Positions 49,841 to 60,243 are shown, counted from the stretch's first letter. The stretch is DNA of 64,000 bases from Solimonas aquatica (GCF_900111015.1 NZ_FOFS01000006.1:87014-151013); one strand, 5' to 3'. Numbers and translations are program-made. Notes: a model not told the origin generated them from the sequence alone.

Positions 49841-50905
49841 TTATTCGCCCGCGGCGCTCAGCCTTGGTGCGACGGCGCCGCGTCGATACAGCAGCACGCG
49901 GCCATCGGCCTGCTGCTGCGCAGAGATGGGAAACACCTTCTCGACCGCCGCCAGCCACTCGCTTTCGCGGCCCTGCACGATGGAGCCGGTATAGCGCAGC
50001 TGCTCAAGGGAAGCGTCGCCCAGCTGCACTTCATTGCGCGCATAGCGATTGAGATTGGCGACCACCACGGCGAGGTTCTCGTCGACGAACTGCTGCCGGC
50101 CTTCGCGCCAGGCGATGGCGGCGTCGCGGTCGGCGGGGCTGACGGTGAGCAGGCGGCGATCCTCGTCGGCCACCACCCGCTGGCCGGCCGCCACGCGGAT
50201 CACCCCGTCTTCCGGCAGACGCGCCGGCTCCGGGTTCGTCAGCGCCTGCGTGCCCTCACGCCGCGCCACGTCCACCACGCCCTGCGTCACCACCACTTCC
50301 ACGCGCGGTCCGGTCTTGCGGATGTTGAAGGCGGTGCCCACGGCGGTGACCGTCAGCGAACCCACGCTCACCACAAAGGGGCGATGCGGATTGTGCGCGA
50401 CCTGAAAATAGGCCTCGCCATCGTCCAGCCGCAAGGCGCGCTGCGCCGAGGAGTAATCGACGATGAGATGGCTGGCGGCGCCCAGCGCCACCTGCGAGCC
50501 GTCGGACATCTTCAGCTCGCGGCTCTGCGCCTTGACCGTGGCGTAGCGTGCCTGCTGCGCCTCCGGCGCCGGCGCGCGCCAGGCGAGCATGCCGCCGTAC
50601 ACGGCCAGCGCCGCGAGTCCGGCAGCCAGCGCCAGGGTCCAGGAGCGTCGCCGGCGCGGCGGCTCCGGTGCGGCAAGCTCCGCGTCCAGCTCCTGCAGCA
50701 GGCTGGCGCGGGTCTGCACATCCAGACCGCCGAGTTGTCCGCCCAGGCTTTCGATCTTCTCGAAGGCCTGCAGATTGGCGCTGTCACGCTGGCACCATTC
50801 CAGCCAGGCGTTGATCTCCTCCGCCGGCACATTGTCCTCGCGCAGGCGCAGCCACCAGAGGCTGGCCTGTTCAAGTCGTGCTTTGTCGGGGTCGGCGTCG
50901 CTCAT
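49841..50905 (-). CDS. fecR: FecR-type anti-sigma factor
   Basis: The 354-residue protein has a cytoplasmic DUF4880 domain (ARLEQASLWWLRLREDNVPAEEINAWLEW, residues 9-40), a membrane helix (WTLALAAGLAALAVYGGML) and a FecR periplasmic domain (VKAQSRELKMSDGSQVALGAASHLIVDYSS, then EAYFQVAHNPHRPFVVSVGSLTVTAVGTAFNIR). These proteins hold or activate a FecI-type sigma factor in response to an STN receptor. It follows fecI on the same strand with a 155-bp gap containing an inverted repeat (GGCGGCC/GGCCGCC). The STN receptor that would signal to it is probably the one at 40767-43265. Confidence 0.92.
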   Translation of the reverse strand: MSDADPDKARLEQASLWWLRLREDNVPAEEINAWLEWCQRDSANLQAFEKIESLGGQLGGLDVQTRASLLQELDAELAAPEPPRRRRSWTLALAAGLAALAVYGGMLAWRAPAPEAQQARYATVKAQSRELKMSDGSQVALGAASHLIVDYSSAQRALRLDDGEAYFQVAHNPHRPFVVSVGSLTVTAVGTAFNIRKTGPRVEVVVTQGVVDVARREGTQALTNPEPARLPEDGVIRVAAGQRVVADEDRRLLTVSPADRDAAIAWREGRQQFVDENLAVVVANLNRYARNEVQLGDASLEQLRYTGSIVQGRESEWLAAVEKVFPISAQQQADGRVLLYRRGAVAPRLSAAGE

Positions 50906-51060
50906 TTATAGAGTCCTTGCGCCGCGCATTGTCCCAGATTCCATTGCTGCTGTGCTGCCTGTCCTGTCGAGCTGGCCTGCGTGTTCACCTTGGCGGCCGC
51001 TTGGGCCGCCAGGGCTCGGGCGTGAGCTCGGCTTTGCTGACGCGACGCCGCGTGGTCTTT

Positions 51061-51663
51061 TCAGGCAGACCCGGCTGCGTCCAGACGCTGGCGGCAGTGT
51101 GACATGGCCCTGGCGATGTAGTGGCGGATCATGCGATCCGTCAGCTGCATCTCGGCGGCGATCTCCACGACGCTCTTTTCCGCGAACACGTGCAGCATAA
51201 ACGCGCGACGGCACTTTTCCGGAAGTTCTTTCAGCGCGGACTTGATGACTTCCAGCTCCTGCTGGGCCAGGGCGCTGCGATCAGGACCGGGACGGGTGAG
51301 CAGTTCCTCGAAGAAATCCTGCGGCGAGTTGCGCTCGCGCACCTGGCGCTGGCGTAGGCGGTCGATGGCGAGATTGCCGGCGATGGCGAAAAGATGCGCG
51401 CGCAGAAAGCTGACCGCCGAACCCTGCTCCAGCTGCAGCAGGCGCACATAGGCTTCCTGCGCCACATCCTGCGCCTCGGCCTCGGACCGCAGCTTCACCA
51501 CCAGGAACCCGATCAGGGCGCGATTGTGTTCCTGAAAGAGGCGGCGCACCATTTCCGACCTTGCGGCCGCGTCCAGCGGTCTGTGCTCGGCGGCCACGGG
51601 CTCCTTCGACACCTGAAAATCAGGGGAAAACCCGGTATCGATGGCCTGCGCCTGAGCCTGCAT
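51061..51663 (-). CDS. fecI: FecI-type ECF sigma factor
   Basis: The 200-residue protein has the ECF layout: region 2 (LFQEHNRALIGFLVVKLRSEAEAQDVAQEAYVRLL and SFLRAHLFAIAGNLAIDRLRQRQ) and region 4 (LPEKCRRAFMLHVFAEKSVVEIAAEMQLTDRMIRHYIARAMSHCRQRL). The FLVVKLRS and EKSV-EIA-MQLT patterns fit the FecI subgroup. It is the first gene of the fecIR unit. ATG 51663 is chosen; the frame is open upstream well into the lipB region, but without homology. Targets may include one or both TonB receptor genes. Confidence 0.9.
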   Translation of the reverse strand: MQAQAQAIDTGFSPDFQVSKEPVAAEHRPLDAAARSEMVRRLFQEHNRALIGFLVVKLRSEAEAQDVAQEAYVRLLQLEQGSAVSFLRAHLFAIAGNLAIDRLRQRQVRERNSPQDFFEELLTRPGPDRSALAQQELEVIKSALKELPEKCRRAFMLHVFAEKSVVEIAAEMQLTDRMIRHYIARAMSHCRQRLDAAGSA

Positions 51664-51819
51664 AAACTTGCCCTGTAAGACTTCATTGTCCCGAGTCAGC
51701 AGAAATGCAAAAAGCGCGCCTCTCAAACGTTTGTAGCAAGCCGATTTCCGTTTTGCCTGCCTGGGCCGTTGTTGCGGTCGTGGCTCCTTTTGCCTGCAGC
51801 ACAGCGAGAGCAGCGGATC

Positions 51820-52479
51820 ATGTCTGAACGTCCCGACACGCCGCTTCTGCCCCTGGAAATCCGCCGCTACGGCCTGCTGGATTATCAGGACAGCCTGGCG
51901 CGCATGCGCAGCTACACCGACGCGCGCAGCCGCGAGTCCAGCGATGAGCTCTGGCTGCTGCAGCACCCGCGGGTGTTCACCCAGGGCCAGGCCGGCAAGG
52001 CCGAGCATCTGCTGCTGCCCGGTGATATCCCCGTGGTGCAGAGCGATCGCGGCGGCCAGGTGACCTATCACGGGCCCGGGCAGCTGGTCGTGTATTTCCT
52101 GCTGGACCTGCACCGGCTCGGCTACGGCATCCGCAGTCTGGTGACGAACATCGAGCAGAGCGTGGTGGACCTGCTCGCCGGACTGGGCATCGCCGGCTAT
52201 GCCGACCCCAAAGCGCCCGGCATTTATGTGGACGATGCGCGCGGTCAGCGCATGAAGATCGGCTCGCTGGGCCTGCGCGTGCGCCGCGGCTGCACCTACC
52301 ACGGCCTGTCCCTGAACGTGGCCATGGATCTGGAGCCCTTCTCGCGCATCAATCCCTGCGGCTACGCCGGCCTGCGCATGACCCAGCTGTCTGAACTGGG
52401 CGGCCCGGCCGATGTCCAATCCGCCGGCGAGGCGCTGCTGCCGCATCTGCTGCGACGGCTGGGACCGTATCGCCGCTGA
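51820..52479 (+). CDS. lipB: Octanoyl-[ACP]:protein octanoyltransferase LipB
   Basis: The 219-residue protein has the LipB fold and active site: [22 protein letters not shown], the conserved [21 protein letters not shown], and the catalytic Cys-Lys pair in [22 protein letters not shown] (Lys in MKIGSLG, Cys in GCTYHG region is displaced to NPCGYAG as usual, where NPCGY holds the acyl-carrying Cys). It transfers octanoate from acyl carrier protein to lipoyl domains in the cytoplasm. It is divergent from fecI and lies 115 bp before mlaF rather than next to lipA or ybeD as in E. coli. Confidence 0.95.
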   Translation: MSERPDTPLLPLEIRRYGLLDYQDSLARMRSYTDARSRESSDELWLLQHPRVFTQGQAGKAEHLLLPGDIPVVQSDRGGQVTYHGPGQLVVYFLLDLHRLGYGIRSLVTNIEQSVVDLLAGLGIAGYADPKAPGIYVDDARGQRMKIGSLGLRVRRGCTYHGLSLNVAMDLEPFSRINPCGYAGLRMTQLSELGGPADVQSAGEALLPHLLRRLGPYRR

Positions 52480-52594
52480 GAAAACAGCCGCCCGATTTGC
52501 CCCGCACGGCAAGGCTCGCGTCGTCGCGCGTCGTGCGTTGTTACAATGCCGGTTCGTTGCGCCGGAACAATCCATTGCCAATATCCCGAGCCGC

Positions 52595-53434
52595 ATGACG
52601 TCCACAGACTCTTCCGCCGTTGCCGCCGATACCCGCTCCCCGCTGGTGCGGGTGCGCGGCCTGCGTTTCGTCCAGGGCACGCGCGTGATCTACGACGGCA
52701 TCGACGTCGACATCCCGCGCGGCAAGGTCACCGCCATCATGGGCCCCTCGGGCACCGGCAAGACCACGCTGCTGCGCCTGATCGGCGGGCAATGGAAACC
52801 GGCCGCCGGCGCCATCGAGTTCGACGGCGTGAACGTGCACCAGCAGCCGCGCCGCCAGCTCTACGAGCTGCGCAAGCGCATGGGCATGCTGTTCCAGAAC
52901 GGCGCCCTGCTCACCGATCTCTCGGTGTTCGAAAACGTGGCCTTCCCGCTGCGCGAGCACACCCAGCTGCCGGAGTCGGCGATCCGCGACATCGTGCTGC
53001 TCAAGCTGGAGGCCGTGGGCCTGCGCGGCGCGCGCGACCTGTTCCCCGAACAGCTTTCCGGCGGCATGGCGCGGCGCGTGGCGCTGGCACGCGCCATCGC
53101 CCTGGACCCGGACATGGTGATGTATGACGAACCCTTCACCGGCCAGGACCCGATCAGCATGGGCGTGCTGATGCGCCTGATCCGCTCGCTGAACCGCTCG
53201 CTGGGCATCACCAGCGTGATCGTCTCGCACGACGTGGAAGAAGTGCTGTCGATCTCCGACCACGCTTATGTGATTTCCAACGGCCAGGTGCAGGCGCGCG
53301 GCACGCCGGACGACATCCGCAACTCGCCATCGGCCTGGGTGACGCAATTCCTGCGCGGGGCGCCGGACGGTCCGGTGCCCTTCCACTTCAAGGCCGCGCC
53401 GCTGGCCGAAGACCTGCTGGAGACGCGCAAGTGA
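52595..53434 (+). CDS. mlaF: MlaF, ATPase of the phospholipid ABC transporter
   Basis: The 279-residue ATPase has Walker A GPSGTGKTTLL, Q-loop MLFQNGALLTDLSVFENVAFPL (the Mla-specific GALLTDLSVFENVAFPLREH), signature LSGGMARRVALARAIA and Walker B MVMYDEPFTGQDP. It powers MlaFEDB, which moves phospholipids between the inner membrane and MlaC to keep outer-membrane asymmetry. ATG 52595 is the first plausible start; the stop overlaps mlaE (GTGA). A TACAAT -10-like box lies near 52540. Confidence 0.96.
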   Translation: MTSTDSSAVAADTRSPLVRVRGLRFVQGTRVIYDGIDVDIPRGKVTAIMGPSGTGKTTLLRLIGGQWKPAAGAIEFDGVNVHQQPRRQLYELRKRMGMLFQNGALLTDLSVFENVAFPLREHTQLPESAIRDIVLLKLEAVGLRGARDLFPEQLSGGMARRVALARAIALDPDMVMYDEPFTGQDPISMGVLMRLIRSLNRSLGITSVIVSHDVEEVLSISDHAYVISNGQVQARGTPDDIRNSPSAWVTQFLRGAPDGPVPFHFKAAPLAEDLLETRK

Positions 53435-54201
53435 TTCAGGGCATCGTCTCGGTGCTGGCGAACTTCCTGGGCGGCCTGGGCCGCGCACAGTTCTTCCTGC
53501 TGCGCGTGCTCTCGGCCTTGCCGGCAGCCCTGCTGCGACCGCGCAGCATCGTGCATCAGGTGTACATGGCCGGCGTGCTGTCACTGATCATCATCGTGAT
53601 CTCCGGCTCCTTCATCGGCATGGTGCTGTCGCTGCAGGGCTATCACACCCTGGTGCGCTTCGGCGCCGCCAGCTCGCTGGGCGTGCTGGTGGCACTGTCG
53701 ATCATCCGCGAGCTGGGGCCGGTGGTGACCGCGCTGCTGTTCGCCGGCCGCGCCGGTTCGGCCCTGGCGGCGGAGATCGGCCTGATGCGCGCCACCGACC
53801 AGCTCTCGGCGATGGAGATGATGGCGGTGGACCCGATGCGGCATGTGATCGCGCCGCGCTTCATCGCCGCGACGCTGTCGGTGCCGCTGCTCACCGCGAT
53901 CTTCAACGTCATGGCCATCGGCGTGGCTGGTGGTCATGCCATCGGCGTGGAGCTGCTGGGCGTGGACGCCGGCAGCTACTGGTCGCAGATCCGCGCCAAC
54001 GTCGATATCCACGATCTGAACCAATGCTTCATCAAGAGCCTGGTGTTCGGCGCCACCATCAGCTGGGTGGCGGTGTACCAGGGTTATCACTCGCCGCCGA
54101 CGTCCGCCGGCGTGTCGCGTGCGACCACCTCGACGGTGGTGGTGTCCTCGCTGGCGATCCTGGCGCTGGACTTCATCCTCACCGCCTTCATGTTCCGTTA
54201 A
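53431..54201 (+). CDS. mlaE: MlaE, permease of the phospholipid ABC transporter
   Basis: The 256-residue membrane protein shows the MlaE family pattern: SIVHQVYMAGVLSLIIIVISGSFIGMVLSLQGYHTLVRFGA, SIIRELGPVVTALLFAGRAGSALAAEIGLMRATDQLSAMEMMAVDP and KSLVFGATISWVAVYQGYHSPPTSAGVSRATTSTVV. It forms the membrane channel with MlaF. The GTG start overlaps the mlaF stop. Confidence 0.96.
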   Translation: MIQGIVSVLANFLGGLGRAQFFLLRVLSALPAALLRPRSIVHQVYMAGVLSLIIIVISGSFIGMVLSLQGYHTLVRFGAASSLGVLVALSIIRELGPVVTALLFAGRAGSALAAEIGLMRATDQLSAMEMMAVDPMRHVIAPRFIAATLSVPLLTAIFNVMAIGVAGGHAIGVELLGVDAGSYWSQIRANVDIHDLNQCFIKSLVFGATISWVAVYQGYHSPPTSAGVSRATTSTVVVSSLAILALDFILTAFMFR

Positions 54202-54211
54202 GAGATCGATC

Positions 54212-54733
54212 ATGCAATCCAGAGCCTTGGAAATCCTCGTCGGCATCTTCGTCAGCCTCGGCGTGGCGGCGGTGTTCGTGCTCACCTTCCGCGTCGCCAG
54301 TCTCGACACCGTGGGCGGCAAGGAAGGCACTTATGAGGTGTACGGCATGTTCCAGAACATCGGCGGCCTGAAAGTCGGCTCGGCGGTAACGCTGTCGGGC
54401 GTGAAGATCGGCCGTGTGCAGGCCATCGCCATCGACCCCAAGTCCTTCCAGGCCAAGGTCTCGATCGACATCTCCAAGAGCTACGCCAACATCCCGGAAG
54501 ACTCCAGCGCCAAGATTCTCACCGCCGGCCTGCTGGGCGAGCAGTACATCGGCATCGAACCGGGCGGCATGGATGACTTCCTCAAGAACGGCAGTGAAAT
54601 CACCCTGACGCAAAGCGCCGTGGTGCTGGAGAACCTGATCGGCCAGTTCCTGGCGTCCAGCAAGGATTCATCCAAGGACGACAAACTGGCAGAAGCCATC
54701 GGCAAGCTCGCCGACTCGATGCACAACAAGTAA
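54212..54733 (+). CDS. mlaD: MlaD, MCE-domain lipid-binding protein
   Basis: The 173-residue protein has one N-terminal membrane anchor (LEILVGIFVSLGVAAVFVLTF) and a single MCE domain (YEVYGMFQNIGGLKVGSAVTLSGVKIGRVQAI, then IPEDSSAKILTAGLLGEQYIGIEPGG). It forms the hexameric ring that passes phospholipids between MlaE and MlaC. It is 10 bp downstream of mlaE. Confidence 0.95.
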   Translation: MQSRALEILVGIFVSLGVAAVFVLTFRVASLDTVGGKEGTYEVYGMFQNIGGLKVGSAVTLSGVKIGRVQAIAIDPKSFQAKVSIDISKSYANIPEDSSAKILTAGLLGEQYIGIEPGGMDDFLKNGSEITLTQSAVVLENLIGQFLASSKDSSKDDKLAEAIGKLADSMHNK

Positions 54734-54744
54734 GGAGCACACTC

Positions 54745-55395
54745 ATGTTGGGCCTCAAGACTATTTCCCGCTACGCGCTGACCGCGCTGGCCCTGCTGGG
54801 CTTTGCGCTGGCCGCGCAGGCCGCGCCCTCGCCCGACGAAGTGGTGAAGAGCACCAGCAGCGCGCTGCAGGCCGACATCCGCCAGAACATCAAGAAGTAT
54901 CAGGCGGACAAATCGGCGTTCTACGCCATGGTCAATGACCGCGGCAGCAGCGCTTTCGACACCGCTTACATCACCAAGGTGATTCTCGGCACGCACCTGA
55001 AGGAAGCCTCGCCCGAACAGCTCAAGCAGTTCGAGGTAGCGTTCAAGGACATGCTGATTCACAACTACGCCGACACCCTGCTGCAGTACTACGACAGCGT
55101 CGACATCGAGGTGAAGCCCGCGCGCCCGGAGGCCGACGGCAAGCGCGCCAGCGTCGACGCGGTGATCGCCCGCAAGGACGGCAAGCCGCCGATTCCGCTG
55201 ACCTTCTCCATGCGCAACAGCGACGGCAACTGGAAGGTCTGGGACATCAAGGCCGAGAACATCTCCATCGTGCTGAACTTCCGCACGCAGATGGACGCCG
55301 AGATCAAGGCCAGCAATCTGGCCTCGGTGATCGAGCGCCTGCAGAGCGGCAAGCTGGACGTGAAGAACGAGGCGGCGGCGGCCGGCAGCAAGTGA
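54745..55395 (+). CDS. mlaC: MlaC, periplasmic phospholipid shuttle
   Basis: The 216-residue protein has a signal peptide (TALALLGFALAAQA) and the MlaC/Ttg2D fold with SPDEVVKSTSSALQADIRQN, VILGTHLKEASPEQLKQFEVAFKDMLIHNYADTLLQY and GNWKVWDIKAENISIVLNFR. It carries phospholipids through the periplasm between MlaFEDB and MlaA. Its stop overlaps the GTG of mlaB. Confidence 0.95.
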   Translation: MLGLKTISRYALTALALLGFALAAQAAPSPDEVVKSTSSALQADIRQNIKKYQADKSAFYAMVNDRGSSAFDTAYITKVILGTHLKEASPEQLKQFEVAFKDMLIHNYADTLLQYYDSVDIEVKPARPEADGKRASVDAVIARKDGKPPIPLTFSMRNSDGNWKVWDIKAENISIVLNFRTQMDAEIKASNLASVIERLQSGKLDVKNEAAAAGSK

Positions 55396-55643
55396 ACGCG
55401 CTGGAAGGCCCGCTGAGCTTTGCCACCGCTTCGGCCTGGTTCGCCCAGGCCGAGGCCCTGAGCCGGGCCGGTCAGCTGAGTCTGGCAAAGGTTGCACAAT
55501 GCGACAGCGCCGGACTGGCGCTGCTGCTGGAACTCAAGCGCCGCGCACAGCGAGCCCAGCAACCGTTACACTTCACCGACGTGCCTCAGCAGCTGCGCGA
55601 GCTGAGCGGCTTCTTCGGACTGGATCGCGCGCTAGGCTTTTAA
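55392..55643 (+). CDS. mlaB: MlaB, STAS-domain subunit of the Mla transporter
   Basis: The 83-residue protein is a single STAS domain (LSLAKVAQCDSAGLALLLELKRRA, the DSAGL motif being typical of MlaB/anti-anti-sigma folds). It binds MlaF and stabilises the complex in the cytoplasm. GTG start overlaps the mlaC stop (GTGA). Confidence 0.92.
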   Translation: MNALEGPLSFATASAWFAQAEALSRAGQLSLAKVAQCDSAGLALLLELKRRAQRAQQPLHFTDVPQQLRELSGFFGLDRALGF

Positions 55644-55665
55644 AACAAATCGGGAGAGGGTGGGG

Positions 55666-56385
55666 ATGAAGACGGCACTGATCGGGCTGACGCTGGGTCT
55701 GGGCCTCGTTCTCGCCGGCTGCGCACACAACTCTCCCTACGAACCCGCCGATCCGCTGGAGCGGATCAACCGGCCGATCTACGCCTTCAACATCAAGGCC
55801 GACCAGTACGTGCTGCGCCCGGTGGCGCGCAGCTATGTGAAGGTGGTGCCGGCACCGGCGCGCACCGGCGTCAGCAACTTCATCAGCAACTTCTTCTACC
55901 CCACCGTGGTCGTCAACGACCTGCTGCAGGGCAAGTTCGGACAGAGCGGACGCGACCTGACGCGCTTTGCGATGAACAGCACTTTTGGTCTGGCCGGCTT
56001 TCTGGATCCGGCCAGCAAGGTGGGACTGATGCGCAATGACGAGGACTTCGGCCAGACGCTCGGCCGCTGGGGCGTGGGCGAAGGCTGGTATCTGATGATC
56101 CCGATTCTGGGGCCCAGCTCCAATCGCGATCTGATCGGCTGGGGCGTGGATACTTTCGGCACTGAGCCGACGGCCTACATGGACCTGGACCTGAAGGAGA
56201 AGTTGGAAGTGGCAGCGGTTCGCGCCGTGGATGCCCGCGTGCCGCTCCTGAGCCTGGATCATCTGCTCAAGCAGCAGCTCGATCCTTATGTCTTCGTGCG
56301 CACAGCCTACCTGCAGAACCGCCTCAACAAGGTCTACGACGGCCACCCACCCGAGAAGCTCATGGAGCCCGAGCTTCCCGAGTGA
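55666..56385 (+). CDS. mlaA: MlaA (VacJ) outer-membrane lipoprotein
   Basis: The 239-residue protein has a lipoprotein signal (GLTLGLGLVLAGC, Cys20) followed by AHNSPYEPADPLERINRPIYAFN, the MlaA hallmark, then NFFYPTVVVNDLLQGKF, TRFAMNSTFGLAGFLDPASKVGL and FGQTLGRWGVGEGWYLMIPILGPSS. It takes misplaced phospholipids from the outer leaflet. ATG 55666 follows GGGAGAGGG; in E. coli mlaA is separate, here it ends the mla operon. Confidence 0.95.
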   Translation: MKTALIGLTLGLGLVLAGCAHNSPYEPADPLERINRPIYAFNIKADQYVLRPVARSYVKVVPAPARTGVSNFISNFFYPTVVVNDLLQGKFGQSGRDLTRFAMNSTFGLAGFLDPASKVGLMRNDEDFGQTLGRWGVGEGWYLMIPILGPSSNRDLIGWGVDTFGTEPTAYMDLDLKEKLEVAAVRAVDARVPLLSLDHLLKQQLDPYVFVRTAYLQNRLNKVYDGHPPEKLMEPELPE

Positions 56386-56394
56386 GCGGCGCCT

Positions 56395-59300
56395 TTAACG
56401 CACGAAGCGGCGGGCGTTCTCGAACATCCGGAACCACGGCGTCTTGCCGGCCTCGCGCGCACCGGGCCACCAGGAACCGCTGACGCCGGTGATGGTGCGC
56501 TCCGGATGCGGCATCAGGATGGTGATGCGGCCATCGTCATTGCAGATCGCGGTGAGACCTTCCGGCGAGCCATTGGGATTGGCCGGATAGCGCTGCGCCG
56601 GCGCGCCATGCGCGTCCAGATAGCGCATCGCCACCTGCGCGTTCGCCTTCATCGCCGCCAGATCGCTGGCCTGCGCGAACACCGCGCGGCCCTCGCCGTG
56701 CGCCACCGCAATCGGCAGGCGCGAACCGGCCATGCCGGCGAAGAACATCGACTTCGACCCGATGATCTCCACCTGCGCCCAGCGCGCCTCGAACTGCTCG
56801 CTGCGGTTGCGGCGGAAGGCCGGCCAGTGCTGCGCGCCCGGCACGATGTCCTTGAGCGCGGCAAACATCTGGCAGCCATTGCAGACACCCAGCGCGAAGC
56901 GGTCGGGCCTAGCGAAGAAGCTGGCGAACTGCGCACGCGCATCCTCGTGGAAGAGAATGGTCTTGGCCCAGCCCTGTCCGGCGCCGAGCACGTCGCCGTA
57001 GGAGAAACCGCCGCAGGCCACCACACCGGCGAAGTCGTCCAGCCGCAGACGCCCCTCCAGAATGTCGCTCATGTGCACGTCCACGGACTCGAAGCCGGCG
57101 GCGTGGAAGGCATAGGCCATCTCGGCCTGACCGTTGACGCCCTGCTCGCGCAGAATCGCGACCTTCGGTCGCTGCGCCAGATGCGGTGCGGACACCGGTG
57201 CGGGATCGAAGCTCAGGGCCAGCTGCAGTCCCGGCGCGCTCACGTCCAGCAGCGCATCGAATTCTTCCTGCGCGCACTCGGGATTGTCGCGCAGCGCGGC
57301 GATGCGATAGCTGGTTTCGCTCCACAGGCGCTGCCACTGGCTGCGCGTGGCGGCCAGCAGCTTGCGACCGCCGCGCGTGAACTGCAGCTGCTCGCCGCTG
57401 CGCGGCGTGCCGATGTCCTGCACGGCCAGACCGGCGGCGCGCAGGCGCGTGGCCAGCGCCTTGGCCTTGGCCGCAGCCACCTGCACCACGAAGCCCAGCT
57501 CCTCATTGAACAGCGCCGCGACCGCGTGGCCGGGCACCGCATCGAGCTCGATATCCAGACCGCAGTGCCCGGCAAAGGCCATCTCCGCCAGCGTCACCAG
57601 CAGGCCGCCATCGCTGCGGTCGTGATAGGCCAGCAGCTCGCCTTCTTCGTTGAGCGTCTGAATCATCTCGAAGGCGGCGCGCAGGCGCTGCGGATCATCC
57701 AGGTCCGGGGTCTGATCGCCCACCGCGCCATAGACCTGCGCCAGCGCCGAGCCACCCAGGCGATGCTTGCCCACGCCCAGATCCACCAGCAGCAGGCGCG
57801 TCTCGCCGGCATCGGTGATGAGCTGCGGCGTGAGGCTCTTGCGCACATCGGCCACCGGCGCGAAGGCCGAGATGATCAGCGACAGCGGCGCGCTCTGCGC
57901 CTGGCTCGCGCCCTGCTCGTCCTGCCAGACGCTCTTCATCGACAGCGAATCCTTGCCCACCGGAATCGCCAGGCCCAGGGCGGGACACAGCTCCGCGCCC
58001 ACGGCGCGCACGGTGTCGAACAGGCGCGCGTCTTCATCGTGCTGGCCGCAGGCCGCCATCCAGTTGGCGGACAGGCGGATGTCGGAAAGCTTGGCGATGC
58101 GCGCGGCGGCGATGTTGAGCACCGCCTCGGCCACCGCCATGCGGCCGGAGGCCGGGGCATCGAGCAGGGCCAGCGGCGTGCGCTCGCCCATGGCCATGGC
58201 CTCGCCGGTCGTCGCCTCGAAGCCGGTGGCGGTGACCGCGCAATCGGCCACCGGCACCTGCCAGGGACCGACCATCTGATCGCGCACGCTCAGCCCGCCC
58301 ACGGTGCGATCACCGATGGTGATCAGGAACTGCTTGCTGGCCACCGCCGGCAGCTGCAGCACGCGCTGCGCGGCCTCGGCCAGATCCATGCGCTGCAGGT
58401 CCAGCGCCGGGAAATGCGTGGCCGCGCGCTGGCTGCTGCGCTGCAGGCGCGGCGGCTTGCCCAGCAGAACCGGCATCGGCATGTCCACGGGTGCACGCGC
58501 ACTTTGCGCATCTTCCACCAGCAGGCGCTGCTCGGCGGTGGCAGTGCCCACCACGGCATACGGGCAGCGCTCACGGGCGCAGAGCTGCGCAAACAGGGCC
58601 ACGCTCTGCGGCGCGATGGCCAGCACGTAGCGCTCCTGCGATTCATTGCACCAGATTTCCATGGGCGAGAGCGCGGGGTCTGCGCTCTGCACCGCGCGCA
58701 GCGAGAAGCGGCCGCCGCGATCATCGGCGTGCACCAGCTCCGGCAGGGCGTTGGAAATGCCGCCGGCGCCGACGTCGTGAATCGAGAGAATGGGATTGTC
58801 CGCGCCCAGCGCCCAGCAGGCGTCCACCACTTCCTGGCAGCGCCGCTCCAGCTCGGGATTGGCGCGCTGCACGGAAGCAAAGTCCAGCTCGGCGCTGGAC
58901 GTGCCGGTTGCCATCGACGAGGCCGCGCCGCCGCCCAGGCCGATCAGCATCGCCGGACCGCCGAGCACGATCAGCTGCGCGCCCTCCACCACTTCCAGCT
59001 TCTGCACATGGCCGTCGCGGATATTGCCGTAGCCGCCGGCAATCATGATCGGCTTGTGATAGCCGCGATTGCGGCCGTCCGGCGTCACCGCTTCGTAGGT
59101 GCGGAAGTAACCGTTGAGATTGGGACGGCCGAACTCGTTGTTGTAGGCCGCGGCGCCCAGCGGCGCCTCGATCATGATCTGCAGCGCGCTGGCCATGCGC
59201 GGCGGACGCGGCAGCGCCGCCTCCCAGGGCTGCACGTAGTCCGGAATGCGCAGATTGGCGACCGAAAAACCACAGAGGCCCGCCTTGGGCTTGCCGCCCA

Positions 59301-60243
59301 GGCCGGTGGCGGCCTCGTCGCGGATCTCGCCGCCGGCGCCGGTGGCGGCGCCCGGGTGCGGCGAGATGCCGGTGGGATGGTTGTGCGTCTCCACCTTCAT
59401 CAGCAGATGCACCGGCTCGACATGCTCGCGCCAGGCATGGTCGCGCTCGGGGAAGAAGCGCATGGCGGTGGGACCGGCCACCACCGAGGCATTGTCCTTG
59501 TACGCGGAGAGCACGCCCTCGGGCGCGGCGGCGTAAGTGAGTTTGATCATCTCGAACAGCGAGCGCGCCTGGCGCTCGCCGTCGAGGGTGAACTCGGCAT
59601 TGAAGATCTTGTGCCGGCAGTGCTCGCTGTTGACCTGCGCGAACATCATCAGCTCGGCGTCGGAGAGGTTCTGGTTCGAGTCGCGGGCATAGGCGACCAG
59701 ATAGTCGATCTCCTGCTCGGACAGGGCCAGGCCCCAGTCGCGGTTGGCGGCCAGCAGTGCCTCGCGGCCGCCGCCCAGCACGTCCACGGTGCGCAGGCTG
59801 CGCGTGGGCCGGGTGTCGAACACATGCTGCAGATCGGCGGGCCGCTCCAGCACCGATTCCATCATCGGGTCGTGCAGCAGCGCACGCGCCGCTGCCGGCA
59901 GCTCGCGGATGCCCTCGAAGCGGAACACCCGGCCCAGCTCCACACGGCGCACGCCGGACAGGCCGCAGACGCGGGCGATGTCGGTGGCCTTGCTGGACCA
60001 GGGCGAGAGCGTGCCCAGGCGCGGCACTACGTACAGCACCAGATCGGCCGGCTCGACGGCCTCCGGCCCCTCGCCCAGCAGGCGGCGCAGCTGCGTCACG
60101 CTGGTGTTTTCGGCATCCACCAGAAACAGCTCGCGGGCCTGCAGGCCGCGCAGTTGTGGAACCAGGCTGCGGAGCTGGGCGAGCAGGCGTTCGGCACGAA
60201 ACGCCGACAGGGCGACGGCGCCGGGAAGTAGGGTCAGGGCCAT
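56395..60243 (-). CDS. purL: Phosphoribosylformylglycinamidine synthase
   Basis: The 1282-residue protein is the large single-chain PurL of proteobacteria: an N-terminal PurS-like part, two AIR synthase-type halves ([46 protein letters not shown]; and [16 protein letters not shown]) and a C-terminal glutaminase with catalytic GVCNGCQMF and [10 protein letters not shown]. It makes FGAM in purine synthesis in the cytoplasm. Length matches E. coli PurL (1295). It is convergent with mlaA. Confidence 0.97.
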   Translation of the reverse strand: MALTLLPGAVALSAFRAERLLAQLRSLVPQLRGLQARELFLVDAENTSVTQLRRLLGEGPEAVEPADLVLYVVPRLGTLSPWSSKATDIARVCGLSGVRRVELGRVFRFEGIRELPAAARALLHDPMMESVLERPADLQHVFDTRPTRSLRTVDVLGGGREALLAANRDWGLALSEQEIDYLVAYARDSNQNLSDAELMMFAQVNSEHCRHKIFNAEFTLDGERQARSLFEMIKLTYAAAPEGVLSAYKDNASVVAGPTAMRFFPERDHAWREHVEPVHLLMKVETHNHPTGISPHPGAATGAGGEIRDEAATGLGGKPKAGLCGFSVANLRIPDYVQPWEAALPRPPRMASALQIMIEAPLGAAAYNNEFGRPNLNGYFRTYEAVTPDGRNRGYHKPIMIAGGYGNIRDGHVQKLEVVEGAQLIVLGGPAMLIGLGGGAASSMATGTSSAELDFASVQRANPELERRCQEVVDACWALGADNPILSIHDVGAGGISNALPELVHADDRGGRFSLRAVQSADPALSPMEIWCNESQERYVLAIAPQSVALFAQLCARERCPYAVVGTATAEQRLLVEDAQSARAPVDMPMPVLLGKPPRLQRSSQRAATHFPALDLQRMDLAEAAQRVLQLPAVASKQFLITIGDRTVGGLSVRDQMVGPWQVPVADCAVTATGFEATTGEAMAMGERTPLALLDAPASGRMAVAEAVLNIAAARIAKLSDIRLSANWMAACGQHDEDARLFDTVRAVGAELCPALGLAIPVGKDSLSMKSVWQDEQGASQAQSAPLSLIISAFAPVADVRKSLTPQLITDAGETRLLLVDLGVGKHRLGGSALAQVYGAVGDQTPDLDDPQRLRAAFEMIQTLNEEGELLAYHDRSDGGLLVTLAEMAFAGHCGLDIELDAVPGHAVAALFNEELGFVVQVAAAKAKALATRLRAAGLAVQDIGTPRSGEQLQFTRGGRKLLAATRSQWQRLWSETSYRIAALRDNPECAQEEFDALLDVSAPGLQLALSFDPAPVSAPHLAQRPKVAILREQGVNGQAEMAYAFHAAGFESVDVHMSDILEGRLRLDDFAGVVACGGFSYGDVLGAGQGWAKTILFHEDARAQFASFFARPDRFALGVCNGCQMFAALKDIVPGAQHWPAFRRNRSEQFEARWAQVEIIGSKSMFFAGMAGSRLPIAVAHGEGRAVFAQASDLAAMKANAQVAMRYLDAHGAPAQRYPANPNGSPEGLTAICNDDGRITILMPHPERTITGVSGSWWPGAREAGKTPWFRMFENARRFVR

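Noticed and set aside
56506..60231. Plus-strand open frame of 1241 codons opposite purL
   Set aside because: Antisense shadow of purL; the translation is low-complexity His/Arg/Gln-rich sequence.
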